64,000 nucleotides of DNA from Eucommia ulmoides (lineage: Eukaryota; Streptophyta; Magnoliopsida; Garryales; Eucommiaceae). Of this stretch, positions 1 through 10,727 are shown one piece after another; the stretch's first letter is position 1; every line of letters begins with the position of its first letter. The stretch lies in NCBI GenBank assembly GCA_016647705.1, contig CM028340.1, positions 13,717,001 to 13,781,000 on the forward strand. The letters are read 5' to 3'. The translations under genes and the position numbers were made by a program. Under the pieces are notes generated by a model, which saw only the letters and a list, made by a program, of their open reading frames with translations, had not been told where the DNA came from and did not search any database.

Positions 1-500
1 ACTTTCTCATATTCCAATGGACATTTTGAATTGTTAGTTTTACCTTTTAAACTAAAAAATGCACCTAACATATTTCAAAAAAAAATTGATAGCATATTTC
101 TGAAACACAAAAAAATTGTATTAGTATATATAGATGATATCTTGGTTTATTCACGAAACAAAGAAAAACACATGGATCACCTACTTATTATATTCATAGA
201 ATTTTTTAATAATAGAATAATAATAAGTAAAATTAAGATGGAACTTCAAATAATATATAGGATTTTTGGAAACAAAAATAGGAAAAGTAAAAATCAAATT
301 AAAAAAAATATTATATATAAATACACACACAATAATTTCCTACCATTATGTGATTGAATTCAAAAGTTTCTTTTTTGACCATTATAGGAAAATATTGAAG
401 ACTAGGTTGTCTTCAAGATTTGGCAACCCAACTACAAATGCCACATGGGCTCTCTTTATTAGTGGGTTGAAGTTCCTATTCTTCCTTCAGAAAAAAGTAG
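1..500 (+). pseudogene. Reverse transcriptase fragment, endogenous caulimovirid-like
   Basis: The plus strand encodes the palm part of a reverse transcriptase. It has a 'PFKLKNAP' block followed by the catalytic 'YIDDILVYS' motif (about 131-160), then an 'IIISKIKMEL' segment. A frameshift near 250-270 moves the following 'TKIGKVKIKL' block to another frame. The 'K-NAP' block and the 'SK-KMEL ... G-KI-G--KI-L' spacing resemble plant caulimovirids, particularly the endogenous Florendovirus-like group. A Ty3/gypsy element is the alternative, since both share the YIDD palm. The left end is cut by the window edge and nothing recognisable follows position 500. It is a broken relic with no intact ORF. 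Confidence 0.6.
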
Positions 501-1142
501 GTCAGGCTTTATGAGACAAGGGCAAATTCTATCATTGGGCAAGGTTTTTGACCTAGTTTCAAGTTAGCCCCTTATATTTTAATTTTTCAAATGAAGTCTT
601 TATATTTTGATCATCATCAAATATATACTTCAATTGAATTTTATCCTTTCGCTCAGTCAAAATATGATAATATTTGTGAGGTTAAGTTGGACTAAAGGGC
701 CTGATTGATCTAATGTTCGCAGTTTAACAATCTTTTGAGAAAAATAAAAACTATAGGGACTAATCCGTCAATAAAATAAATTTTTAACGGTGAATTGTGT
801 AATATTGTCAGAAGAATATATGCATTCCCATCCCTTAACCTATAAATATGTTACTCCACAGAAGAAATTGCAAGCAAGAATTTTCTAAATCAGAATAATA
901 AAAACTCACCTCTACTCTCCTTTGGTGTTTGTCCAAAAGTTTTGGGATGAAGAGGAAGAGAGTGGATCGCAGCCAAGGATGACTTGCCGGCTTGCACTTC
1001 TCGCTGGGAAACGCATCGGAATTCGGACTTTTCTGGCAAGTGGTTCTTGGCGTCTTTCTTCTTCTCATGTCATAATCTTGAGACGCTTATTTATTTATTT
1101 CAGGAACTATTTTTCAAAAGCCATATATGAATCAATAAATAT
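501..1142. other. Intergenic, no gene recognised
   Basis: AT-rich non-coding sequence. The short open frames around 835-1146 on both strands have no recognisable domain and overlap each other as shadows. Confidence 0.5.
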
Positions 1143-1145
1143 TTA

Positions 1146-1727
1146 GGTGGTGTTTGGTAACCGTTTGTGTTTCCATTCTAGCAGTAGGATGGGAATGGGA
1201 TGAGATAGGATGAGAATTTTGTTTCTTTCTTGGGAGTAGAATCGTGTTTGGTAACGATAATTATTTTTTTTATTTTTTATTTTTAGAACAGAATTGCGTT
1301 TGGTAACGGTTTTATCCTAAAACCATTTTATTTTTTTATTTGAGATTTTTTTTTTTTTTGTTTTGGCCTGCGGCGGCAGCGGTGACGGTAACGGTGGCCA
1401 GACGACCGGCGGCAACAGAAGTTGCCTGAAGGTGGCTGGATGGTGGGCGACCGGCGATGCCAAAGGTAACCGGCGACGGTCACCGGAGATGGCCGCTGGC
1501 AGCGGACGGTGGCCAGTGGCGGCGGACGGTGGCAGTGGTTTTGTGAATGGAATGGGAATTATGAGAAGCAATTTTTTTTTATTTTTCATTTCTTAAGGAA
1601 AAAAATAGGCACAAATCTCAAATGGGAACGAAAACAAAAATTACCAAACGCTATTTCCAAACAAAATTCTCAAAAAACTGGAAATGAAATGAGAATTTCT
1701 CAAATAGAAACGGTTACCAAATGGGCC
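1146..1727. mobile_element. Tourist/PIF-Harbinger-like MITE with TTA target duplication
   Basis: The left end reads GGTGGTGTTTGGTAACCGTTT. The right end, reverse-complemented, reads GGCCCATTTGGTAACCGTTT, so the 582-bp element has imperfect terminal inverted repeats. TTA occurs directly outside both ends (1143-1145 and 1728-1730), which is the target duplication typical of PIF/Harbinger elements. The AT-rich arms enclose a GC-rich core (about 1370-1540) rich in GGCGAC and GGTGGC words, unlike the arms. No transposase is encoded, so the element is non-autonomous. A hAT-type MITE is less likely because no 8-bp duplication is visible. Confidence 0.75.
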
Positions 1728-1929
1728 TTAGTTTTCTAGAATACAGTAATTGTATATTAAGATTCCTGTCTTTCTTTTTTCTTTTTCTTTTTTAATTATT
1801 AAAATCAATTATTTTTTTTCTTTTTTTTTAAATATGAAAAGAAACATAATTCATAATTATATGTTAATTCAATTTGTTTTCATATATCATTTTTTTCGAT
1901 AATTAGATTCAACAATGACTGTGGTTAAA

Positions 1930-2165
1930 ATTAACGTGTTGAATTCAACACATACGTTTTTTTTGGAATCTATTGTTACTACGATCTTATTTTGGATCAC
2001 ATTTACGTGGTGAGTTTAACACATCTATATTTTTGTTCATCAAATACAGAATTTGATGTCTTAACGAATACAAGACATTATTGAATTCAATAACGTCCCA
2101 AATTTTGTGAAAAAATATGTGTCATAGTGAATACAACCCCTTGCTGAATTCAACAAGGTTCCAAA
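1930..2165. repeat. Degenerate tandem repeat of EcoRI-centred palindromes
   Basis: Three palindromes centred on GAATTC lie at 1936-1951 (GTGTTGAATTCAACAC, perfect), 2074-2097 (one mismatch) and 2139-2158 (one mismatch). A fourth decayed unit, 'TGAGTTTAACACA', lies near 2011-2024. Centres are about 63-75 bp apart. The stretches between them share 'CCAAAT(T/C)TTGTG'-like words, so this looks like an old tandem repeat whose unit contains a palindrome. No coding potential. Confidence 0.6.
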
Positions 2166-2424
2166 TCTTGTGTACAAATAGATAAATAGATGTTGTTTTT
2201 TATCTTTGTTTGTAGCTAATTCAATGTATTTGGATCTATTAAAAAATAATATAAAATTAAATATTTTATTATTATATTATATAATTATATGATTTTATTA
2301 AATAAAATTGTTATTGATATTTATTTATGTTATCAAATAGGTATGAAATCACTATTCACGCGTATATTACTATTCACATAAATAATAACTCATATTGCTT
2401 AGGATAAAAAATGGAGTTAAAATA

Positions 2425-2990
2425 TGATAACGAGAAATGTAAATAGTATGGCAAACACAAAATGGAGACAAGAATTTAACATGGTTTGGTAGAGTGCCTA
2501 CTCCATGGGCGAAGACAGATCAATAGTATTCACTAAAGGAGAAATATGAATACAAATAGTAACAGTTCAGCACTCAAAACCCAAATCCCAAATACACCCA
2601 ATATTCTTCACGGATAAAATACAAAATTGGATATGAAAACTCTCAAATGTGATCTCTCTCTAAAAGGGTATTTTTCCCTTTGGGTTTGCCATCTTGATCT
2701 CTACACTTCGTACTGAAAACTGAACACAACCTCCTCATATTTATAGGTAAGGAAGGCGTTGGAGGAAGGCATGAGAGATTTCATGAAACTTCAATTGTGA
2801 GAAGTTCATGAACCTTGAATTGTGGGCGCAAGTGGAAAAAGACAATTGTCCAATTGATTGGCAATAAAATAGGACCCTTAACCAAGAAGAATAGTTTCCT
2901 TCAATTTAGATGGCTCTGGATCATTCAAGAGAGCAAAAACAAAATTGAAGATACAATTGGTGTAGGCCCTGAAAATGATGTCCACTAACA
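2425..2990 (-). mobile_element. 3' LTR of a Ty1/copia element
   Basis: Read on the minus strand, the LTR begins TGTTAGTGGACATC at 2990 and ends near 2425 in ...TATCA (plus strand TGATAACG). The sequence just outside 2990 reads, on the minus strand, GGAGGGAGAGATT, a purine-rich polypurine tract immediately before the LTR as in LTR retrotransposons. The copia pol remnant lies directly upstream on the same strand. The far end is assigned only from the TG...CA rule and could be off by tens of bases. Confidence 0.65.
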
Positions 2991-3847
2991 AATCTCTCCC
3001 TCCAGTAGATATAGGGACAAAAGAGCTAAAAAGAGATTTCCATTTAACGGAAAACCATATAAATCTTAATCCAATCTTTCTCTAAGAAACGTAAAAGGTT
3101 CTCTCTATCTTTAGAACACGAACCAAGTTCAAGCAATACTGGAACTTGTTAGTAGGGACAGACTTTGTCATCATATCTGCTGAATTATCTGTTGTACCAA
3201 TCTTCTGAATATTGATCAATCCTTCAAATAAAATATCCCCTGCATAATCAGAATCCACGTAGCCAACGACACTTCTACAAGTGTCTCGACTCCTCTCATA
3301 TACCAAACCAACATCTGCAGAACCTTTCAAATAACAAAGAATCCATTTCACTGCATGTGAAATGTTAGGATGAGTATATACCATAAGACTGCCAACGGCA
3401 CTAACATATGGAACACATGACATGTGTTTCTTTTTTTTGTCTATCCATGGGGACATATTTGCAGATAGGCAAAAGTGAGAGGCGAGTGGTGTACAAATAG
3501 ATTTGGAATTTTACATATCAAATCGTTCAAGTACTTTCTCAATATAACTTTTCTGAGACAAACAAAGTTAGCCAGCTTAACGATCCCTGCAAATTTCCAT
3601 TCCCGAAATCCTCTAAGCTACACCCAAATCTTTCATCTTAACCTCGACAATGAATTGAGATTTCAATTGCCTGATTTTTGACATACTTTTAGCAGTAATG
3701 AGCATGTCATCAAGATAACTCCTATGAAGAGACTCAATCTCTTCTATCGTAGCAAACAGTCTATTTAGCAGTTTCATTACTTATAATGGTATCATGATAA
3801 GTGGAAGATTCATTTTTTTCTTCAATAATTTTTTCCATAAACAAAAT
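2991..3847 (-). pseudogene. Ty1/copia RT-RNase H remnant (3' part, left of CACTA)
   Basis: Minus-strand translation gives pieces of copia reverse transcriptase and RNase H. An 'EIESLHR' block is fused directly to 'YLDDMLITAKSM', so the intervening RT fingers and palm are deleted. After that come 'LCLSQKSYIEKVLERF', 'VSAVGSLM', 'WILCYLKGSADVGLVY' and 'GYVDSDYAGD'. A second deletion then joins to the RNase H tail 'TTDNSADMMTKSVPTNKF'. The longest open part is 3082-3456. Stops and two internal deletions make it a dead copy. It continues across the CACTA insertion into the integrase part at 7888-9253. Confidence 0.85.
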
Positions 3848-3869
3848 CACTACAAGAAAAATAAGATTC

Positions 3870-4215
3870 TACTAAGATTATTTTTGGCGATGACACAATA
3901 ATCGTCGTCAAATGTATCTATTGGCTACAAAATGAACAATCGTAGCAAAATGTCACGTCCTTTGGCGACAAAGTGCAAATTTGTAGCCATAAATGGTTAA
4001 TAGGTGATGAAATTTTAGAATTCGTCGCTATTGGTCCAATCAATTCTTGGCGCCAAACAAAAAAATGAAAAATTTTCCCGCTAGCGTATTGGCGACGAAA
4101 ACATTTCATCGCCAATGTGACACGAGATATTTTTTTATTTGGCGACAAACTCCTTTCGTCGCGATTTTTCATTTCAAATGTATGGGCAACGAACTAGGTT
4201 CGTCGCCAATATGAA
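3870..4215. repeat. CACTA left subterminal repeats
   Basis: Repeated GGCGACGA / TCGTCGCC motifs in both orientations, including a hairpin-like pair 'TTGGCGACGAAAAC...TTTCATCGCCAA' near 4090-4120 and 'GTTCGTCGCCAA' near 4198-4209. In CACTA elements such subterminal clusters are the usual transposase-binding region. That role is inferred from the family. Confidence 0.7.
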
Positions 4216-4340
4216 TAAGATATAATCTCGTTTAAAATTTATTATGTGATAAAAATTATTTTTTATCTCACTATTTTTATAAACTGTGATAATAAGTGGT
4301 AGGGTTTTATCACAGTTATAATTATAACTAAGATTAATTT

Positions 4341-4364
4341 GGGGGGGGGGGGGGGGGGGGGGGG
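4341..4364. repeat. Poly(G) tract, 24 nt
   Basis: An uninterrupted run of 24 G on the plus strand inside the CACTA element. Such runs are prone to length error in assembly and could form G-quadruplexes. Confidence 0.9.
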
Positions 4365-4554
4365 AAGGCGGTGGGAAAAATTTGGTCTCTTATCACGGTT
4401 TACTTCACCCATGAAAAAAAAGGCGGTGGAATATTTGATGTTCCCGCTCCCGTCGAAATCATATTCTTCATCAACCCTGACTCACTCTCTCTAATCTCTA
4501 CTGTCTCACTCTCTCCCTCACCCTTACTCTCTCACCCGATCTTCCATTGATCTT

Positions 4555-4574
4555 TCTCTCTCTCTCTCTCTCTC
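4555..4574. repeat. (TC)n microsatellite
   Basis: Pure TC dinucleotide run in a pyrimidine-rich, leader-like stretch of the CACTA interior. Confidence 0.9.
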
Positions 4575-5546
4575 CGACCTCCACCATCACCATCGCCATC
4601 GCCATCGTCGCCATCTCTGGCCAGATTTCGCATCTTCATCACTTTGAATCGAAACGCCGTCATCATCGAATCGATCTCCTTCACCGTCCAATTTCCCATC
4701 GCCGACCACTTCTCCACCATTGCTATCTCTGGCCAGATCTCCCTCTATTTAGCCAGATCTCCACCAAACGCTCTCTCTATATATGTTTTTCTCACGATTT
4801 CTCTGTGAAATCCACATAATCGGCGATGGTAGTATTGTTGTTCGGCAGTGTATTGTATGGTTCAACGGTATTGAGTCATTGGTGATGATGATTCACGCTC
4901 CCTTGAGCAGATCTGAGCCATTGTTTTCCCTAACAGGTAACATTTTCTCTCAATTTTCTTGTGTTTGTGAAAACAAGTAACATCTTCATTTTCTGGAATT
5001 TATTAGCCCTGAAGCATTTTCTTTACCTATTATGTGTTTATTTGAAAATTTTCACTTGCGCGTTCTTTTTGTTTCTTCTAACTTTTACATCTTGGTTCTC
5101 CCCCTACCCAAGATGACTGAAGGTTAGGGCCCGTTTGGTTGTTTTTAATTTGCAAACTGTGTTATTTTTCGATTAATCAATTCATGAATTGTTATAATTT
5201 AGTGTTTGGTTCAGGCAATTAAAAACACTGAAGTTAGTTTAAGTTCTAGTTTAGGTATCTTCTTGAGTAAATAGAGTAAAACATGCTGAGAAGTTTAATA
5301 AGACTAAAGCACTTGTATGTTTCTTTATTAAAACAAACAATATGTAAATTTGATTAAGTCATAGATATATGTTGAAATATACAAATCAATTTATAAAAAG
5401 ATGCTCAAAGAAATACAATCAAGACTTCCTGGGGCACCCTAGTTCCTTTTGTGTTTGCTTCCTGAGCGAAAAAACTCAGAACTCTATAGTTTGTTTCAAA
5501 CTGATATTTTTTATTTTATTTTTTAGTTTATATTGCTATATCTTGT

Positions 5547-5550
<4 letters not shown>

Positions 5551-5579
<29 letters not shown>
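5551..5579. repeat. (CT)n microsatellite
   Basis: Uninterrupted CT run inside the CACTA element. It accounts for the serine-leucine-rich frames seen there. Confidence 0.9.
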
Positions 5580-5582
<3 letters not shown>

Positions 5583-5847
5583 CACTTGGTGTGGGTTCAT
5601 TGTGTGTCCTCCCTTCAGTGTATTGATTCTTTTGCTGTGATATTTATCTAATCACTGAACCATATTTAAGGCCCATAGAAGCAAAACAAATTGACAGAGT
5701 ATGGAATTGTCACTCAATGCATTACCCCTCAAAGGGTTAATGACTAATATCTGACAAATGTGCTTCTCAAAATCAATGCTAAGGTATGATCCTGATAGTG
5801 TAATGTGGCTTGTTGTGATTATGAAGAATTGAATACCGTCCATTCGA

Positions 5848-6033
5848 TTGCTGCTGCTGTTGCTGTTTTCGTTTCTGTTTCTGTTGCTATTTCTGTTTCC
5901 GTTACTATTCCTGTTTCGATTTTGGTTTCAGTTTCTGTTTCTGTTAGTGCTGCTATTTCTATTTCTATTGCTATTTCTGTTTTTGTTTTCGTTGCTGTTT
6001 TTGTTTTTGAGGCTGTTGCTGTTTATTTTCAAA
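5848..6033. repeat. Degenerate (TTTCTG)n hexamer array
   Basis: About 185 bp built from variants of TTTCTG, TTGCTG and TTTCGG. Every frame gives a low-complexity peptide (VSVSV, LFLFL), so the overlapping open frames are repeat artefacts. A shorter related patch lies at 6820-6900. Confidence 0.85.
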
Positions 6034-7353
6034 CTACTTGCTAATTTCATCGACATCAATACGTATGGAAGGGTAACAAACTAAATAAGTGTTGCTTCTT
6101 TTGGCTTTTGGTTATATGTTTGATTTAGATTGTCCTATTCTCCTGCTCTGATTTTCTGATTTTTTTTATTTAGTGGATTTGTGTTTCTTCATTTATTACT
6201 TGAGCCTTTGGAGTTTGAACTATATTACGCATGTTAGATTTTAACTTTCTGAGATCCAATGACACCTATGTGCAGCAGCATTCCTTCATTTTCTTTTTAG
6301 CAATTTTAGATCTGAAACCTACCATAGAAGAGGTATCTTCTGCACTTTTTTTTTTTTAATGCATTTTGTTGTATGGATTCAGAACTTATGTATAGATTTA
6401 GATCTTATAGTTTTTCTTGTTTTTTTTTTTTTTTTCATTTTTTTCCCCGAATCGCAGAAGAAATTCACAGATTTTGTTGTGTATAAATTCAGCTGCCAAC
6501 CGTAGAGCTTCGCCTGCTCGGGGCTAGCCGTCGTTAGAACGATCGTGTCTTTTGTTGTGTATAAATTCTTAAATATCCATTTTTGAATTAATTGGCTATT
6601 ATTTTTTATGCTTTGAGTTTTTCTGTCTGATATTAGGTGATTTCACGATCTGCAAATCATTTTGTGGATTTGGGAGATGGAATTAGCGGGCAGCGGAGAA
6701 GGCATTGTTGGATAAGGCAATGTTACAAAGAGATACGCTAAACCAGGTATCTCTTCAATTAGAGTACATTTTGTTTATCTCTTCTATTTCTATTCACGTT
6801 CTTCTATTTCTACTCACATTTTTTTTTTCTGTTTCTGTTCTTTTGTTTCGGTTTCGGTTTTTGTTTTTGTTTCTGTTTTTCTTTCTGTTTCTGCTCCCTT
6901 TTTGCATGTGTTTATTTCAAACATTTGGGGCAAAAATATAACGAATGAAAGGAGGTTGGGAGGAGGAAACATATCTACCCCATAGTATTTATTTGTATAG
7001 TTTTGTATTAATTACAATACCATCTTCTGTTTTGAATGAAAGGAGGTTAGGATTCACCCCATTTTCTTTTTTCTGTTTCTCTGATTCTGTTTCTCTGTTT
7101 TTGATTGTGTTCACAGATTCACGTTAAATTTTCATTAAATTTGTGTTAGCAGATAAGGGTGTTAGCATCAAAAAACGTGGATTTGCCGTCGTCGGCGGCT
7201 CCTTATCTCTGTCTCATGCCGATCTGCCTTCGTCGTCGGCTCGCCACTCGTCCCTAGTTTCGATTTGCCTTCGTCGCCAGCTCGCCGCTTAACTTCATCA
7301 ATATTCTACCTTCGTTGATGCCTTCTTATACTTTCTCTGACACCGATCTAGCA

Positions 7354-7380
7354 CTCTCTCTCTCTCTCTCTCTCTCTCTC
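7354..7380. repeat. (CT)n microsatellite
   Basis: Pure CT run inside the CACTA element near its right side. Confidence 0.9.
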
Positions 7381-7659
7381 GGCTACTGTCTTCAAAGACT
7401 AAATTAATCTTCAATGTCCACTTCGATTTGTATAGATACTTAATTTCCCCTTCATGATTATACTTGTTCAATGTCCAAACGGTTATACTTGTTCAATGTC
7501 TAAACGATTTGATGTATTTTTGGGTTTTGTAATTTATATTGATTTGTTTGTATTTATTGTGCCATTTGTAATGTATTTGGATTTACAATTAACATAAAAA
7601 TGAGTTTTAATTAACAGACAAAAATAATTTATATTGATTTGTTTCCCGCATTCACATAT

Positions 7660-7850
7660 TTTTTTATGACAAAAATAATTTCGTCGTCAAAAAATTTCCT
7701 GCCATTTAAGTAAATAGTCGTCTTGCACGAAGAAACTAAAATTCATCACCAAAAACCTTCTGCTACGGCACATAGGTTACGAAATTGGAACAATAATTTT
7801 TTCGTCGCTAAAACGTTTTCTCTACGAAATTAGGGCTTTGGCTACAAAAT
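7660..7850. repeat. CACTA right subterminal repeats
   Basis: TTCGTCGTC, TTCGTCGC and GGCTACGAAATT words recur before the right terminus. They mirror the cluster at the left end. Confidence 0.6.
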
Positions 7851-7887
7851 TTTTTTTTAGCCAAATCCCATTTTTCTTGTAGTGAAT

Positions 7888-9253
7888 ATAAGAAATTACA
7901 TCTGCATAAGCATACCTTTGAGGTGGCTTAATCTGTCTGTGTTGTCTCCTTGTAGCAATATTGTACTGTTGCGGCTCTTGTGCAACTTCATGTTTCACTT
8001 TCTCCTCGTTGTGCTATTCCATATAAACTTCTTGCATCAATTTTGAAGTTTCAAACTCTAACTCCACCTGTTGTTTGTCACTTTGAGAATTAACTGTGTC
8101 AAGATTTTCTTTTCTAGAATGAAGTATACAAGATTCATAAAAAATAACATCTATGGTGGTAATAAAATTAGGAGATTTAGGATCAGGACACCACAACCTG
8201 CATCCTATCACTCTTTGTCAGTACCCAAGGAAAATACATTTCTTAGCTCTTGACTCCAATTTTCTTTCGTTGACATGAGCATAAACTGGACATCCAAAAA
8301 TTCTTAAAGAAAAATGATCAGCAAAATAACCAAACCAAATCTCTTTAGGTGTTTTACTTTCAATAGCAGTCGATGGAGACTTGTTTACCAAATAGCATGT
8401 GGTGTTGACGGCTTCAGCCCAAAATTTCTTTGACAGATCTGTATTAAAGAGCAAACAACGTGTTCTTTCCAAAAGAATTTTGTTCATACGCTCTATAACT
8501 CCATTTTGTTGTGGAGTACCCTTAATCGTACGGTGTCTAACGTTGCCTTCATCTTGCAAAACTCATTAAATTCCTCTGAACAGAATTCCAAACCATCACA
8601 ATCCAAAGACGCTTCACTTTCTTACTATTCTGATTTCAATCATTTCCTTCCACTCTCTCTTGCTCATATGCCCCAGCCGCATATGCCACAAACAAGTAGT
8701 ATCTAAATCTGAGTCAACCGATGAAGATACTGATGCAGAGCCAAGAACTATGTCACCCTGCAAAAAATAAAGACCATTTCTTTTGCTTCCTTTCATCGCT
8801 GTTAAAGCACCATCCAAAACTCTCAATATTCCACCTTCATTGAAAAACTTACAACCGTTAGAATCGCGAGTAGCTAAAGAAATTAAATTATTCTTAACAT
8901 CTGGAAGACAGTTCCGGTTCCAACTATTTTACATACCATATTATTTCCCATTAAGACTATACTACCATTAATTAGTTCATATGTAGAAAACCAGTCTTTA
9001 ATAGTACATATATAGTAGGAAGCGCCTAAATCAAGAATCCACTCATTTTCTGAGCTTACATCACCACTAGTAACGGAAAGAACATTTTCGGTATCTGAGT
9101 TATTTTCCACAACTCCAGCAACATCAGAAGAATTACTAGTAGATTTGTCATTTTTATCATTTTCCTTAAGTTTTTGATAATCACATCTAGTGTGCCCTTT
9201 GTTGTTACAGTACTAGCACTCGATATGTTAGTTTTCATAATTTTCATTTTGTT
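7888..9253 (-). pseudogene. Ty1/copia gag-protease-integrase remnant (5' part, right of CACTA)
   Basis: Reading from 9253 downwards on the minus strand, a decayed zinc-knuckle region comes first. Next is the protease region with 'WILDLGASYYIC' (8883-9110), where the usual active-site D-S/T-G is changed to D-L-G. The GAG-pre-integrase block 'TTCLWHMRLGHMS' (8614-8826) follows. The integrase core is 8218-8559, with 'GTPQQNGVIERMN', 'FWAEAVNTTCYLVN' and 'IFGCPVYAHV'. Finally 'PPQRYAYADVISY' leads into RT at the CACTA junction. Frameshifts separate the blocks. No 5' LTR is visible beyond 9253, so the element is 5'-truncated or interrupted. Confidence 0.88.
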
Positions 9254-10620
9254 CTAGAAATTTTTAATGTGTTTTTTTATTATATGTTGTTCGCAATTTC
9301 TCTGTGTATGTGATTGTAGCTTTTTTATTTGTTTTAGGGATCATTCTCCATTCTTGAATTTATTCCTTTTAGCATTTTTTGTTTGATTATTCATTTAAAT
9401 GTTTTAATTTGATTTATTTGTCTATAGATGTCCATTGGAAAGGTTTTCCATGGACAATAGACTAGCAAGATGTAAGCCCAAATTGAAATTATATCATATG
9501 TTAGATGCATATGATATAATATGTGTTTCTAAATATGTGTTCTTATACGGGTTAATTTTAATTGCAACAATGCTATCTTATTTTTGGACGCCAAGAAATA
9601 ACGGGAAGGTGAAAACATTATTGATGAATTGATATTTCGCAATTTCTTTGAAAATTTATGAACTTTCTAATTTTATAAACTACATATTGTGATTGACAAT
9701 TTTATGTCGTTGAATTTTGCAGCTTGACTTTTGCATTGAGTAGATGTGACAAAATTTAAGATCTCTCGCTCGTAGGTAAGCCCATAGAGTTTTTAGAAAT
9801 CCTTTTTTCTTTTTCTTTTTTTGGTGGTGCTTGCTAAAAATATTGTGTTAAGAGATATTTATTTAGTTAAATTTTAAGCTTTAAATCATTGATTTGGATC
9901 ATTTTTTTTATTGTTGATAGCTTTTCTATTGTTTGCGATTGATTAGTTCTTTATTTTCCTCTTTTTTTTTTTTCCAGAGAAAATTGTTCTTTATAATCCT
10001 ATAAACCCAATATTGTGCATTTTTAACCTGAAGTGCTAAATGGGAAGGTGAAAACATCGGTGATGAATTGATATTCACAATTTCTCTAAAAATTTATGAA
10101 CTTTCTAATTTTATAAACTACATATTGTGATTGCAAATTTTACATTGTTGAATTTTGCAGCTTGACTTCTGCATTGAATAGATGCAACAAAATTGAAGAT
10201 CTCTCGCTCGCAGGTAACCCATAGAGGTTTTAGAATTTTTTATTTTTTTTTGGTGCTTGCTAAAAATATTATATGTTAAGAGATTAACTTGCACTTTGGC
10301 GTTTTAACCACGGATCGAGTTTTAATTCATAAAATATTTCAATTTCATTACTCCTAATTCTACTCTTCTTCGTTGTTCACTCCCTTTCTTCGTTGTTCAC
10401 TCTTGACATACTACATAAATTCTTCATCTATTTCTTATAAATCCCCCCCCCCCCAAAAAAAAAATATTAAAAAGTTTTTATTTTCAGTGTAATTTTTACT
10501 GCAAAATTGTATCATATTGTAATTTTTTCAATACTGAGAAGTTTTAAATTTAAAGTCAATTCAATGCCAATGTAGTTAAATGAAAGAAGGTAAAATCATT
10601 TTTTTAATTATTAATTATTT
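9254..10620. repeat. Gene-poor region with about 240-bp duplicated block
   Basis: Two copies of a block lie about 439 bp apart, near 9603-9840 and 10042-10275. Both contain 'GGGAAGGTGAAAACAT', 'TATGAACTTTCTAATTTT', 'TTTTGCAGCTTGACTT' and 'GATCTCTCGCTCG-AGGTAA'. Each has a splice-acceptor-like TTTTGCAG and a donor-like AGGTAA about 55 bp apart, as if an exon with its flanks had been duplicated. The enclosed 55 bp has no recognisable coding sequence. The open frame at 9435-9632 is unrecognised. Confidence 0.6.
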
Positions 10621-10621
10621 A

Positions 10622-10727
10622 GTTGCATGTGCCCTTTGATCGATCATTATGGTGTAAACGGATTCATGTAGCTGATCCTACATAAATTGGACAAATGCTT
10701 AGATGTTGTTGTTGTTGTTGCATGTGC
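10622..10727 (+). mobile_element. Truncated Au-SINE-like tail with target duplication
   Basis: An 84-bp insert (about 10633-10716) contains 'GATTCATGTAGCTGATCCTA' and ends in a (GTT)n run. This is the 3' tail style of the plant Au SINE family. GTTGCATGTGC occurs on both sides (10622-10632 and 10717-10727), giving an 11-bp target duplication. No A or B box is seen, so the 5' tRNA-related half is missing. The target duplication suggests 5' truncation at insertion. Confidence 0.65.

Larger units (their letters stand above)
3848..7884. mobile_element. CACTA (En/Spm-type) transposon, non-autonomous, AAT target duplication
   Basis: The element begins CACTACAAGAAAAAT and ends ATTTTTCTTGTAGTG, an almost perfect CACTA terminal inverted repeat. 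The 3-bp direct repeat AAT flanks it at 3845-3847 and 7885-7887, as expected for this superfamily. Its 4,037 bp hold no recognisable TNP2-like transposase. Subterminal GGCGACGA/TCGTCGCC words cluster at both ends. The interior has leader-like, pyrimidine-rich sequence (4440-4990), a degenerate hexamer array and GC-rich fragments near 7170-7300 that may be captured DNA. It interrupts a copia element and so is younger than it. Confidence 0.92.

Noticed and set aside
4532-4819. Overlapping frames on both strands in the CACTA interior
   Set aside because: They span a TC run and trinucleotide-rich sequence. No domain is recognisable and both strands are open only because of composition.
5805-6084. 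Two overlapping hydrophobic 78-79-residue frames (VSVSV / LFLFL)
   Set aside because: Both come from the degenerate TTTCTG hexamer array and read as low complexity in every frame. They are not membrane proteins.
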